Shown: piece by piece, positions 25,645-34,929 of the stretch | Numbering within the stretch: position 1 is the first letter of the stretch | Layout of the letters: each line of letters starts with the position of its first letter | DNA from: JBMNMU01 sp050953505 | Lineage (GTDB): Bacteria > Bacillota > Clostridia > Peptostreptococcales > Anaerovoracaceae | Direction of reading: 5' to 3' | Length of the DNA: 64,000 nt | Assembly (NCBI GenBank): GCA_050953505.1 | Contig: JBMNMU010000001.1 | Location: forward strand, 1,922,001-1,986,000 | Translations under genes and position numbers: made by a program | The notes under the pieces: generated by a model | Database searches by the model: none | What the model saw: the letters and a program-made list of their open reading frames with translations, nothing else | Told to the model about the DNA's origin: nothing

Positions 25645-27300
25645 ATGGATTATAATAAATTAGCGGAGCTACTGCTTCCGCAGGTTAATAAAAACCCTGA
25701 AGACTATGAGAAAATTTATCCCCCAAGGAATCTACCTGAAGGTGCAAAGGTAACAAGATTAGGCCCAAGCCCCACAGGCTTCATTCATCTTGGTAACCTT
25801 TATGGTGCTTTTGTGGACGAGCGCTTGGCTCATCAAAGTGGCGGAACCTTTTACCTGAGAATTGAAGACACGGATGACAAAAGAGAAGTTGAAGGCGCTG
25901 TAGAAGCCATTATTTCATCTTTAGAATTTTTTGACGTAAAATTTGATGAAGGGGCAACCATGGATGGCCAAGAGGGAGAATACGGTCCTTACTACCAAAG
26001 TGAGAGAACTGAATTATACCAGACCTTTGCAAAGCTCTTACTTCAAAGAGGGCAAGCTTACCCCTGTTTCTGCACAGAGGAAGAACTTAACGACATACGA
26101 AGCAAGCAAGAGGAACTGAAGGAAAATCCTGGTTACTATGGGAAATGGGCAAAGCATCGAAGTCTTTCTATGGAAGAAATCGAGAAAAGACTTGCTGCCG
26201 GTGAGCCCTTCGTGGTTCGTTTAAAATCCCAGGGCAACCATGACGTAGCCGAAGAAGATATAAGGACTTTTTCCATTGAAGACGGAATCAGAGGCACCTT
26301 AACCATGCCAGAGAACAATCAAGATATTGTTATCCTTAAGGCAAACGGTATTCCTACCTACCACTTTGCCCATGTGATCGACGATCATTTCATGAGAACT
26401 ACCCACGTGGTGCGTGGAGAGGAATGGCTATCCTCACTACCCATTCATGTTGAGCTTTTTAATACTCTGGGCTGGGATATGCCTATTTATTGCCACACAG
26501 CTCAGCTGATGAAGCTAGAGGATGGCAACAGAAGAAAACTATCAAAAAGAAAGGATCCTGAACTTTCCCTTGATTATTACAGAAGCGAAGGTTACCATCC
26601 CAAGGCTGTTAGAGAATATTTAATGACCATTTTGAATTCTAATTATGAAGAATGGCGTATAGAAAATCCAGATGAGCCCTTAGACAATTTCCAGTTTACA
26701 GTGGAGAAAATGAGTAGCTCTGGTACCCTCTTTGACCTAAACAAGCTGATGGATATTAGCAAGGACGTACTTGCCAAGATTTCTGCCACAGAGCTTTGCC
26801 AATTTATGACGGATTGGGCAGAGGCGTATCGTAAGGAGTTAGCCCCACTTTTTAAAGAGAATCAGGAATACCTAACTAAAATACTGGACCTGGGGAGAAC
26901 AGGAAATAAGCCGCGAAAAGATTTGGTCTATGCTAGCCAGATATTTGAATTTATTAGCTATTTTTATGATGATTATTTTGTAAGGGAAGATGATTATCCT
27001 GAAAATGTTTCTAAAGAGGATGCTCAGTCCATCCTGAAAGCTTATCTTTCTAGCTATAATCATCAAGATGACCAAACTCAGTGGTTTGATAAAATCCGGG
27101 AAATAGCAACTAATAACGGTTTTGCCGCCAAGCCTAAGGATTATAAAAAGAATCCAGAATTGTACAAGGGCCATGTGGGAGATGTAAGCACCGTTATCCG
27201 AATCGCCGTTATGGGACGATCAACTTCTCCAGACATATGGGAGATCCAGCAAATTCTTGGCGAAGAAAAGACTATAGAAAGAATTAAAAATGTTTTGTAA
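25645..27300 (+). CDS. gltX: Glutamyl-tRNA synthetase
   Basis: 551 residues, the longer clostridial type. HIGH-equivalent in GPSPTGFIHLGNLYGAF, then YLRIEDTDDKREVEGA, the YHFAHVIDDHFMRTTHVVRGEEW core and the KMSKS-equivalent RRKLSKRKDPE. It charges tRNA with glutamate; non-discriminating use on tRNA-Gln is possible in this phylum. The anticodon-binding C-terminal helices extend to residue 551. Start has ACGGAGG seven bases upstream and a consensus promoter just before. No T-box precedes it. Confidence 0.93.
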   Translation: MDYNKLAELLLPQVNKNPEDYEKIYPPRNLPEGAKVTRLGPSPTGFIHLGNLYGAFVDERLAHQSGGTFYLRIEDTDDKREVEGAVEAIISSLEFFDVKFDEGATMDGQEGEYGPYYQSERTELYQTFAKLLLQRGQAYPCFCTEEELNDIRSKQEELKENPGYYGKWAKHRSLSMEEIEKRLAAGEPFVVRLKSQGNHDVAEEDIRTFSIEDGIRGTLTMPENNQDIVILKANGIPTYHFAHVIDDHFMRTTHVVRGEEWLSSLPIHVELFNTLGWDMPIYCHTAQLMKLEDGNRRKLSKRKDPELSLDYYRSEGYHPKAVREYLMTILNSNYEEWRIENPDEPLDNFQFTVEKMSSSGTLFDLNKLMDISKDVLAKISATELCQFMTDWAEAYRKELAPLFKENQEYLTKILDLGRTGNKPRKDLVYASQIFEFISYFYDDYFVREDDYPENVSKEDAQSILKAYLSSYNHQDDQTQWFDKIREIATNNGFAAKPKDYKKNPELYKGHVGDVSTVIRIAVMGRSTSPDIWEIQQILGEEKTIERIKNVL

Positions 27301-27327
27301 CAAATTATCTCACCGCTTCATAAATTA
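27299..27327 (+). promoter_or_regulatory. Candidate sigma-K promoter for a small gene
   Basis: AACA, 16-bp spacer, CATAAATTA: an exact match to the sigma-K form mACm-N16-CATAnnnTA. It begins at the gltX stop codon and precedes a 34-residue gene by about 40 bp. Confidence 0.55.
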
Positions 27328-27369
27328 TACTACAAACCAATTATTATTATAGAAGCAGGTGATAAAAAA

Positions 27370-27474
27370 ATGTCAGATGGATGTGGACTCCTAGGTGGAG
27401 AAAGAGTTGATACCAGTTTACTGTTTTTTTTCTTGCTACTGGTAATCATATTCTGTAACTGTTACACAAGATAG
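27370..27474 (+). CDS. Small hydrophobic protein, possibly sporulation-related
   Basis: 34 residues: a short polar start MSDGCGLLGGERVDTS and one membrane helix LLFFFLLLVIIF, ending CNCYTR. This resembles the tiny YjcZ-type membrane proteins of spore formers, but the assignment is by pattern only. AGGTG precedes the ATG, a strong terminator begins at the stop codon, and a sigma-K-like promoter lies upstream, so it looks like a self-contained gene. It is too short for usual gene callers. Confidence 0.65.
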   Translation: MSDGCGLLGGERVDTSLLFFFLLLVIIFCNCYTR

Positions 27475-27506
27475 AAAAGTTTGCCTCCGGGCAAACTTTT
27501 CTTTTT
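27473..27506. terminator. Strong bidirectional terminator
   Basis: AGAAAAGTTTGCC pairs with GGCAAACTTTTCT (13-bp perfect stem) with a TCCG loop and TTTT after it. It serves the small gene on the plus strand and, by symmetry, the convergent aminotransferase gene. Confidence 0.9.
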
Positions 27507-27510
27507 CCTT

Positions 27511-28701
27511 TTATTTTTCAGCTAAATATTCCTTTGTAATCTTTCCTAAAATGGTCATTCCTTTGACGATATCCTCACATGACACGTTAGAAAAGTTAAG
27601 CCGTAATTCATTGCTCTTCACATTACTAGGGTAAAAAGAATGCCCTGGTATAAAGGCCACCTTTTCTGCCAATGCCCTGCGAAGAAGTTCTCTGGAATCT
27701 TTGTTTTCAGGTAGCTCCATCCAGATAAAAAGGCCACCCCTAGGTACTTCATAATGAACCTCACCAGGAAATTCCCTTTCTATAGTTTGTATCATAACAT
27801 CTCTTCTCGTCTTATATACTTGGACAATTTCTTTTATATGAGCATCCAAATCATAATGTTCTAGATAATATGCCATTAGTATTTGCGTAATGGCTGAACT
27901 GGAAAGGTCAGCAGTGTTTTTGATAACCAAATACTTATCTATAATCTCTTTTGACGCGCATAGCCATGCTACTCGCAGCCCCGGACAAAAGGTTTTTGAA
28001 AAAGTTCCCACGTAGATTACCTGCCCCTTTTTATCATAATAGCTAAGAGGCCTTTCAATACGTTCTTCAAAGGATAGTTCTGAATATGCAGCATCCTCGA
28101 CAACAGGTATATCATAGCCGGAAACGCACTCTATGAAATCCATTCTACGTTTTTTTGACCAGCTTCTTCCCGTAGGATTTTGAAAGTCTGGAATAACATA
28201 AATCAACTTTACCCGATTGCCGTACTTTTTTAAGGCAGCCTTCAAGGCATTGATTTCAATGCCGTCTTTGTCTGTGGGAACTGCTACTAGCTCAGCTTCA
28301 TAAGCTTTCAGCGCATTCACCGCCCCTAAATAGGAGGGTGTTTCAAAAAGAATAACATCCCCTTTGTCAATAAATAGCATGCCGCTCATATCAAGGGCTT
28401 GCTGGGATCCGCTGGTGATTATTACATTCTCCTTCTGATAGTTTAACTGAAACTTATCCTGCATGCGCTGGACGATGAGCTCCCTTAGCTTGCCATAACC
28501 ACTAGTAGCGCAATAGCTTAATGCGGCTTCCCCTTGAGTTTCCAACACCTTGACAAAGGCTTCCTTAATCTCTTCAATAGGATAACTCTCTGAAGAAGGA
28601 AAGCCTGCTGAAAAGGAGATTGTATCAGGAGTTTCCGTTAACTCCATAGCATTCAATAATTCTTTATCCTCTAAAAATTCCAATCTACTTGCGAATTTCA
28701 T
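27511..28701 (-). CDS. PLP-dependent aminotransferase (class I/II, LysN/MocR-catalytic type)
   Basis: 396 residues. Opening MKFASRLEFLEDKELLNAM and ISFSAGFPSSESYP place it with 2-aminoadipate/aromatic aminotransferases. Substrate and PLP motifs: ITSGSQQALDMSG, DFQNPTGRSWSKKRR, VEDAAYSELSF, and the PLP lysine in GTFSKTFCPGLRVAW. It moves an amino group between an amino acid and a 2-oxo acid. I chose the ATG at 28701 behind AGGATTACAA; the frame extends upstream through a GGTGTCAGACACC repeat and is not likely translated. The ahcY gene lies upstream on the same strand. Confidence 0.88.
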   Translation of the reverse strand: MKFASRLEFLEDKELLNAMELTETPDTISFSAGFPSSESYPIEEIKEAFVKVLETQGEAALSYCATSGYGKLRELIVQRMQDKFQLNYQKENVIITSGSQQALDMSGMLFIDKGDVILFETPSYLGAVNALKAYEAELVAVPTDKDGIEINALKAALKKYGNRVKLIYVIPDFQNPTGRSWSKKRRMDFIECVSGYDIPVVEDAAYSELSFEERIERPLSYYDKKGQVIYVGTFSKTFCPGLRVAWLCASKEIIDKYLVIKNTADLSSSAITQILMAYYLEHYDLDAHIKEIVQVYKTRRDVMIQTIEREFPGEVHYEVPRGGLFIWMELPENKDSRELLRRALAEKVAFIPGHSFYPSNVKSNELRLNFSNVSCEDIVKGMTILGKITKEYLAEK

Positions 28702-28827
28702 TTGTAATCCTATCCTCTCAAATGTTAAATTGTGCTTCAAGCCTTGTCCAAAGGCACGACACCTTTTCCCCCATTTCAAAATATAGAATGAGTCATTGCA
28801 ACGGGTTAGCACTTTTAAATTGAAAAA

Positions 28828-28840
28828 GGTGTCAGACACC
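28828..28840. repeat. GGTGTCAGACACC palindrome
   Basis: A perfect copy of the palindrome found between 23.7 and 24.5 kb, placed exactly at the end of the ahcY gene and preceding the aminotransferase gene. Confidence 0.8.
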
Positions 28841-28843
28841 ATT

Positions 28844-30091
28844 CTATTGCCAGCTATTTAGGTATTGTTCCTGTTCGGGGGTCAGTTGGTCGATTTCTAT
28901 GCCCCAGGCCTCCAGTTTTCTCTTGGCAACTACCTGGTCAATTTCTTCCGACACATCCACTACCTTGTTTTCTAACTTGTCCCTGTTTTTCATTACATAT
29001 AAGGCTGATAGGGCCTGTACGGCAAAGCTCATGTCCATAATTTCTGCTGGATGACCGTCTGCAGCTGCAATATTAACTAGTCTACCTTCAGCGATTACAT
29101 TGACCCATCTGCCATTTGCAAGCTTGTAGCCCATAATATTTTTACGAGCCTCTTTCTTTTCTAAGGACTCTTTTTCTAAAGCCTCCATATCTATTTCTAC
29201 ATTAAAATGTCCTGCATTGGTTAGAATGGCTCCGTCCTTCATGGTAAGCATATGTTCCATGGTAATTACATGACTACACCCCGTGGCGGCTACAAAAATG
29301 TCTCCAAGAGGTGCGGCTTTTTTCATAGTCATTGGCTCATAACCATCCATTTTCGCTTCGATGGCCTTTACTGGATCTATCTCAGTTACAATGACCCTGG
29401 CGCCAAGAGCTGCGGCTCTCATAGCAATTCCCTTACTGCACCAGCCATAACCAGCCACAACAACGGTTTTACCCGCCACAATCAGATTGGTATTATCCAT
29501 AATGCTTGTCCAGACAGATTGGCCCGTCCCATATCGATTATCGAAAAGGTGCTTGCATTGGGCATCGTTTACCGCCACCATAGGGAATTTCAGTACACCC
29601 TCCCTTTCCATGGCTTTTAGACGAATTACACCAGTAGTGGTTTCTTCGCAACCGCCCCAAACCTCTTCACCTAAATCAGGCCTGCTATTATGGATTAATC
29701 CTACTAAGTCACCACCATCATCGATAATGATATTGGGCTTGTGCTCAAGAGCCATTTCAATGTGTCTATTATATTCCATCTCTGTTGCGCCATGATAAGC
29801 ATAAACCTTCATGCCTGTAGCCGCCAAAGCCGCTGCAATATCGTCCTGTGTAGAAAGGACATTACTCCCCGTTACAGACATTTGAGCGCCCCCTGCAGCC
29901 AGAACCTCGCAAAGATAGGCAGTCTTTGCTTCCAGGTGCACAGATAGGCTTATCTTTACACCTTTAAAGGGCTGCTCTCTGATAAACTCCTCTTCCAGGC
30001 CTCTTAGTAATGGCATGTTATTTCTTACCCAGTCTATTTTTTGCCTTCCAAGTGGCGCTAGGCTTATGTCTCTAATTTCATTTTGTTTCAT
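28844..30091 (-). CDS. ahcY: Adenosylhomocysteinase
   Basis: 415 residues. Visible: SVHLEAKTAYLCEVLAAGGA near the N-terminus, the GGCEETTTGVIRL segment, VNDAQCKHLFDNRYGTGQS, and the NAD-binding VVVAGYGWCSKGIAMRAAALG. The C-terminal insertion found in the longer (about 470-residue) type is absent, and the very C-terminus is of the short bacterial type. It hydrolyses S-adenosylhomocysteine to adenosine and homocysteine, recycling the product of SAM-dependent methylations. The downstream aminotransferase gene begins about 140 bp after the stop. Confidence 0.95.
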   Translation of the reverse strand: MKQNEIRDISLAPLGRQKIDWVRNNMPLLRGLEEEFIREQPFKGVKISLSVHLEAKTAYLCEVLAAGGAQMSVTGSNVLSTQDDIAAALAATGMKVYAYHGATEMEYNRHIEMALEHKPNIIIDDGGDLVGLIHNSRPDLGEEVWGGCEETTTGVIRLKAMEREGVLKFPMVAVNDAQCKHLFDNRYGTGQSVWTSIMDNTNLIVAGKTVVVAGYGWCSKGIAMRAAALGARVIVTEIDPVKAIEAKMDGYEPMTMKKAAPLGDIFVAATGCSHVITMEHMLTMKDGAILTNAGHFNVEIDMEALEKESLEKKEARKNIMGYKLANGRWVNVIAEGRLVNIAAADGHPAEIMDMSFAVQALSALYVMKNRDKLENKVVDVSEEIDQVVAKRKLEAWGIEIDQLTPEQEQYLNSWQ

Positions 30092-30199
30092 CTTTAGTAG
30101 TTCCTTTCTTTATTTACTTGAATATTTTGTAGAAGATTCTTAAGAACTATTCCTTTTCGTTCTATTTACAGAATCTAGTTTTCTGTTTTTTAAATTTCC

Positions 30200-30763
30200 T
30201 CACTTGTCAGAATGACAAATACGAAAGTCATATTGATGTTCAAAATCCCTAAGGGCTTTCCTTCTTTCCTTGTAGTCTGGCAAAGTTTCCTCCACCACAG
30301 CCCAAAACCGGTGAGAATGGTTCATTTCTTTCCGATGGGCCAGCTCATGGACAATGACATAATCGATAAGTTCCTCCCTGGCAAACATCAATCGATAGGT
30401 GAAACTAAGGGTTCCTCTAGAATTGCAGGACCCCCAGCGGGTCTTTGCTTTACTCACACGGATTTTTTCGTATTCCACTCCCATCTTGTTGGCATAATAG
30501 GAGCATTTTTCTTGGAAATAAACAAGGGCTTTCTTACAATAAGCTTGTACTTCATCCGGGGTCAGCTGAATAATTCTCTGCTGGGATCTTATTTGCTTCA
30601 GTTCCTTGAGCTTACTGTTAATCCAAGAAGTCTTTGAGTTTACAAAACTGTCAATATAGGCTCTGCTAGCTCTCAAAGGCGCCCTTACCTCCACTCTTCC
30701 ATCGGGCTTTATTATTATGGAAAGGGTCTTTCTATTCGTTCTAATTAAATTGTATTCTACCAT
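30200..30763 (-). CDS. YgjP-type (DUF45) metallopeptidase
   Basis: 187 residues. The zinc motif HELAHRKEMNHSHRFW (HExxH with a downstream His) and the conserved TRWGSCNSRGTLSFTYRL stretch identify the YgjP/DUF45 family. The first 60 residues resemble the usual N-terminal strand region (YNLIRTNRKTLSIIIKPDG). Members are predicted cytosolic metallopeptidases of unknown target. The gene is alone on its strand between ahcY and a 240-bp gap. Confidence 0.88.
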   Translation of the reverse strand: MVEYNLIRTNRKTLSIIIKPDGRVEVRAPLRASRAYIDSFVNSKTSWINSKLKELKQIRSQQRIIQLTPDEVQAYCKKALVYFQEKCSYYANKMGVEYEKIRVSKAKTRWGSCNSRGTLSFTYRLMFAREELIDYVIVHELAHRKEMNHSHRFWAVVEETLPDYKERRKALRDFEHQYDFRICHSDK

Positions 30764-31007
30764 AAATCTTTACTCTTTTCCGGTTTCCGTTTATACTCTG
30801 CCCAACAGTAGCTTTTCCAAATACAGCTCTCACATATGAATTATAATAGTTCATAATACCGAACCTTCCATTCATCATGAATTCATATGAATCCATCGCC
30901 TTTTCGCCTACTTTTTCTGGGCATGACTATATTACCATGATTAACATGGTATTTTCCACGAGTTTTCATTAAAAGGCTTTTTTATCTATGAACTAAAAAA
31001 CAGCTTA

Positions 31008-32174
31008 CTATATTACTTTGTTATTTTGTAGGAGATACTCCACCATAGCCTCAGAAAACTCCTTATTAACCAATTCCGTTTGGTCAATAAGACGCTGGAA
31101 TATAGCGATATTTCTTTCATAATCACCAGCCAGATAAGAAACTATTTCACTAATGGTAGCATCCATATAGTTATGAAGAATATTTTTCCAAGAGTCTCTG
31201 TTGATATAAGGGTTCATCCTGGCGTTCACATCCGCCCTTTTATCAATGTTCTGATACAGCAGATGCACCACCTTGTTAGCCTCTTCAATATCCCCAACCA
31301 TTTGGGATGTAATCAGAGCATTTATTAAATCAACCTGTTCATAAACCACTGCTGTCAGCTCATCAACTAATTCAGCATCAAAAACTGTTTTTAATAAATC
31401 ATCATACTGCATGGGGATTTGCCTTAATTTATTATATGCCTGTTCAGCGTACTCATGGTTTACAGTGCTGAAAATCGCATAATTTCTCGTCCATAGGGCA
31501 AGATCCATCCAGGATAAACGAATATTATATATTAGGTTCATCATTTCATAGGTAATACATGGTTCTGTAGGATCTTCTATTCTTTGCTGATTTGCATAGG
31601 GGGACATCAAAGTAAGATAGCTGTATAATCCAGATGAAAAATAATCTCCCATTAAGTCAGCATGGACCAGCAATCGGTCAAATAATCTTATACAACCGTC
31701 GTAATCTCCTAAAAGCAATGCGTTTCCCTGTTGGATGGTTAAATAAAGATAAGTATAAAGTAAATTTCTCCATTGGTTTTCATCCCAGAAAGGATTGATG
31801 GAGTCTAAATACGCTGCTCGTTGGTCTGCTAGCAAATACAAATCATTTACGATTTGGTTCATAGCCTCTACATCATTATCTTCCTGTGCTTCAATCAATT
31901 CTCGTATTAATACTATATTTTGGCTTAGCATATGGCCATACTGTTCTGCTATTACTCCACCGAAAATTAAACGTAGAGAATTTGAGAATTTTGCCGGAAT
32001 ATTGTACAAGTGGCTAAAAATCTCCTCCGATATTTCAAGATTAAAATATTCTGCATCTATGAATGATTTTATCCAAGCAGCCTGTTCCCTCCAAAAGATT
32101 CTAGAATTAATGATAATTTGCATTTCAACAGGGCTAATACAACGCTGATTTTTCCTTATCATATCCTTGATCAT
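31008..32174 (-). CDS. Uncharacterised helical protein with two tandem modules
   Basis: 388 residues built of two similar halves. Module 1: ISPVEMQIIINSRIFWREQA...LLYTYLYLTIQQGN...MGDYFSSGLYSYL; module 2: ITYEMMNLIYNIRLSWMDLA...ILHNYMDATISEI...VNKEFSEAMVEYL. Each half matches the single-module protein at 16452-17030, and the gene starting at 63861 begins the same way. The protein is predicted all-helical and soluble. I know of no function. The first ATG has AGGTG about ten bases upstream. No operon partner; glmM starts upstream in the opposite sense of distance, more than 150 bp away with its own terminator. Confidence 0.75.
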   Translation of the reverse strand: MIKDMIRKNQRCISPVEMQIIINSRIFWREQAAWIKSFIDAEYFNLEISEEIFSHLYNIPAKFSNSLRLIFGGVIAEQYGHMLSQNIVLIRELIEAQEDNDVEAMNQIVNDLYLLADQRAAYLDSINPFWDENQWRNLLYTYLYLTIQQGNALLLGDYDGCIRLFDRLLVHADLMGDYFSSGLYSYLTLMSPYANQQRIEDPTEPCITYEMMNLIYNIRLSWMDLALWTRNYAIFSTVNHEYAEQAYNKLRQIPMQYDDLLKTVFDAELVDELTAVVYEQVDLINALITSQMVGDIEEANKVVHLLYQNIDKRADVNARMNPYINRDSWKNILHNYMDATISEIVSYLAGDYERNIAIFQRLIDQTELVNKEFSEAMVEYLLQNNKVI

Positions 32175-32262
32175 AATAATTTCACACCTTCAATCTTATC
32201 AAAATATTACTTTATCATATGACTGAAGGTTGTCAAAAGGGACGCTTCTTTGGTTTAGTATT

Positions 32263-32300
32263 CAATTAAAAATGACGGCTCTATAATCACCGTCACTTTT
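32263..32300 (-). terminator. Terminator of the cdaA-cdaR-glmM operon
   Basis: Minus strand TGACGG pairs with CCGTCA and is followed by TTTTTAATT. It lies about 30 bp past the glmM stop. Confidence 0.7.
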
Positions 32301-32328
32301 GTTCACGCCTAATGGCTCCTATGCTTTC

Positions 32329-33678
32329 CTATCCTAGCTTCCTCATTATCAAAGCGGCCAGGTCCTCCGCTAGCTTGGTAATTTCATCGATGTCCTTGCC
32401 CTCAATCATGACCCTTACCATCGGTTCTGTGCCCGATGGCCTGATTAGAACTCTTCCTTCTCCTGCCATGAGTTTTTCTACTCGCTGGATTTCATTTCGA
32501 ATTTCCTCGTCATCCATATAAGCCCTTTTATTTTCATTTTTTATGATGGCATTCTTAAGAACTTGAGGGTAAATCGTAACTTCGTCGGAAAGCTCAGAAG
32601 GCTTTTTCCCAGCAAATTTTATGGCTTTAATTAATTGTAAAGCAGACAAAATCCCATCTCCAGTAGTGGAATATTGTAGGAAAATTAGATGGCCAGACTG
32701 CTCTCCGCCTATGACACAGCCAGTTTTCAGCATGCTTTCTAAAACATATCGATCCCCTACCTGTGTTATTTCCACCTTCCCACCGATGCTCTCAATCCCT
32801 CGGTGGAAACCGATATTACTCATCACCGTAGCAGTTACCATGTCTCCTGGCAGACTTCCCTGTTCTTTTAGCATTTTAGCACATATGTAGATAATCTTAT
32901 CACCGTCTATGAGTCGACCTTTTTCGTCTATAGCAATAAGTCTGTCTGCATCACCGTCAAAAGCTAGCCCTAGATCCGCCTTTTCAGCAAGAACCTTTTC
33001 CTGTAGGCCTTGAGGGTAAGTGGATCCACACTTGTCGTTAATATTGATGCCGTTGGGCTGGTTGGCCATAGTAATAACCTCTGCCCCCAAATCCTTAAAT
33101 ACCTTTTCTGCAATCTTATAGGCAGCGCCGTTTGCACAATCGATTACCAGCTTCATGTCACTTAAATCTATGGTTGCGGTACTCTTTAGAAAATCTGCAT
33201 ACTGGATTAGCGCATCCTCTCCCGTTTCCAATCCGCGGCCAAGCTTCTCTCCTGAAATATGACTGTTGATATCAATATTATTTAATATGATATCTTCAAT
33301 TTCCTCTTCAATAGCGTCATCCAGTTTATAGCCTTCGCCATTAAAGAATTTAATCCCGTTATACTCGTAAGGATTATGGGATGCTGAAATAACTACCCCC
33401 GCATCCGCCTTATATTCTTTTACCAAATAGGCCACTGCTGGTGTAGGAAGGATCCCTACCTTGATCACATTGCCCCCTACGGACAAAATTCCCGCACTAA
33501 GTGCATCTTCCAGCATATCACCAGAAATCCTCGTATCCTTTGCAATTAACACAACAGGCCTTTCCTTATTTTTGCTAAGTACAAAGGCGCCTGCCTTACC
33601 TAATTTGAAGGCCAATTCTGGAGTTAATTCAAGGTTTGCCACACCTCTTACCCCATCTGTTCCAAATAATTTGCCCAT
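32329..33678 (-). CDS. glmM: Phosphoglucosamine mutase
   Basis: 449 residues beginning MGKLFGTDGVRGVANLELTP. The phosphoserine loop is VVISASHNPYEYNGIKFF, the Mg-binding loop is AFDGDADRLIAID and the sugar loop GGEQSGHLIF; the phosphate-binding RPSGTEPMVRVMIE closes the protein. It interconverts glucosamine-6-P and glucosamine-1-P for peptidoglycan synthesis. It lies immediately after cdaR and cdaA, the conserved Firmicutes arrangement in which GlmM can also inhibit CdaA. Confidence 0.97.
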   Translation of the reverse strand: MGKLFGTDGVRGVANLELTPELAFKLGKAGAFVLSKNKERPVVLIAKDTRISGDMLEDALSAGILSVGGNVIKVGILPTPAVAYLVKEYKADAGVVISASHNPYEYNGIKFFNGEGYKLDDAIEEEIEDIILNNIDINSHISGEKLGRGLETGEDALIQYADFLKSTATIDLSDMKLVIDCANGAAYKIAEKVFKDLGAEVITMANQPNGININDKCGSTYPQGLQEKVLAEKADLGLAFDGDADRLIAIDEKGRLIDGDKIIYICAKMLKEQGSLPGDMVTATVMSNIGFHRGIESIGGKVEITQVGDRYVLESMLKTGCVIGGEQSGHLIFLQYSTTGDGILSALQLIKAIKFAGKKPSELSDEVTIYPQVLKNAIIKNENKRAYMDDEEIRNEIQRVEKLMAGEGRVLIRPSGTEPMVRVMIEGKDIDEITKLAEDLAALIMRKLG

Positions 33679-33708
33679 ATATCTTCTCCTAATAATCTAT
33701 ATTCTTAA

Positions 33709-34929
33709 TTATTCTGTCCCCGTCTCTTCTTCCATCTGATTTAATGTAATGTATACCTCTTCGGGATCTATCATAATATGACCTAGCTGTTTGTCATGTC
33801 TTACCATGACTTGAGCTGTTGCTGTCATCAGTGATGCAGCGTCCAAGGTAATATATAATTCTAAATCCTCCCGCTGTAGCCCCCTGATAACGGCTTCGCT
33901 ACCGGAAGCCAATACGCTGATAAGAGGCGTCGTTATAGAAATGCTTGAAGCATCTTCCACACCCTCTACTATAATCTCACTAGAATTATAGGTAAACTGC
34001 TTGGTTGCTACAGGCTTTATGCTTATGGATACGGTAAGGTCTTCCGAATCCGCAGCAAGCTCTACGCCAGGGGGCAATTCTATGTCTATAGGGAGCTCTC
34101 CCGTGGTAGTCACCTCACTAATATCTACAGGTGCTGATGTCAGCTCATTAATACCAGCTAAATTTGATTTTGTACCCCTTATCCTTACGGTAGAAGGAAT
34201 TTGGATGTCGGTTACCTCATAGATGGGGTCTACCTGGCCAGTTATTTCTACATTTAGAGGCACCTCTTTCACATTATATAACCTTGCTGTCACACTAATA
34301 ATATTAGTAGAAAGTCTTATATTGGTTACTTCATCCCCATCTCTATTCACAGCCACAGCTTCTGCCTCAATGGTTCTGGGCTCTGTGGACAATCTTGAAG
34401 CATTAACCTGAGCCTTAATATAAGCGACGGCGTCTACTTCTGATTTTGCACCTGTTACTTCTATGAACTCGGGCTGTGTGATAACGCCACCAGCCTCCAC
34501 CTCATCACTTAATTGCCCTGTGAAAACAACTCTGATGGGCTTGTTAACTACAGCCAATTCTTCAATGGCAACAGCGATTTTATTTGGCCTGACATCCATA
34601 ACAGTAACGAAATCAGGTGCCGCTATAACAATAGGAATATAGTTTTTCCCGATAAATCCTGTAAAAAGATCAGCTTCAGCTGTGAAATCTGCAGCAGAGA
34701 GATTAGTCAAGTCAGCTCGTTTACCTTCTACGACAATGTCAACGGTATAATCCATTTCACCTGACAAAGCTAGCCCTTTTGAAGTAAGGCTATCCTCGTT
34801 AAGAAGCTGTACTGGCACATCTCTAATGGTAGTGGTCTTCGTCGGATCCACCATGCCAATTACATACGTCCATAGGAGAATCGCAATAATCACAGATATG
34901 ATTTTATTAGCCGTATTACTCTTCAACAT
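33709..34929 (-). CDS. cdaR: YbbR-domain protein, regulator of the diadenylate cyclase
   Basis: 406 residues: one N-terminal membrane helix (IISVIIAILLWTYVIGMV) followed by about four YbbR repeats made of beta-rich segments such as VPVQLLNEDSL, PIRVVFTGQLSDE, VPLNVEITGQ and VRIRGTKSNLAGI. CdaR sits outside the membrane and modulates CdaA. The start overlaps the cdaA stop by 14 bp, so the two are co-translated, with glmM following 30 bp later. Confidence 0.93.
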   Translation of the reverse strand: MLKSNTANKIISVIIAILLWTYVIGMVDPTKTTTIRDVPVQLLNEDSLTSKGLALSGEMDYTVDIVVEGKRADLTNLSAADFTAEADLFTGFIGKNYIPIVIAAPDFVTVMDVRPNKIAVAIEELAVVNKPIRVVFTGQLSDEVEAGGVITQPEFIEVTGAKSEVDAVAYIKAQVNASRLSTEPRTIEAEAVAVNRDGDEVTNIRLSTNIISVTARLYNVKEVPLNVEITGQVDPIYEVTDIQIPSTVRIRGTKSNLAGINELTSAPVDISEVTTTGELPIDIELPPGVELAADSEDLTVSISIKPVATKQFTYNSSEIIVEGVEDASSISITTPLISVLASGSEAVIRGLQREDLELYITLDAASLMTATAQVMVRHDKQLGHIMIDPEEVYITLNQMEEETGTE

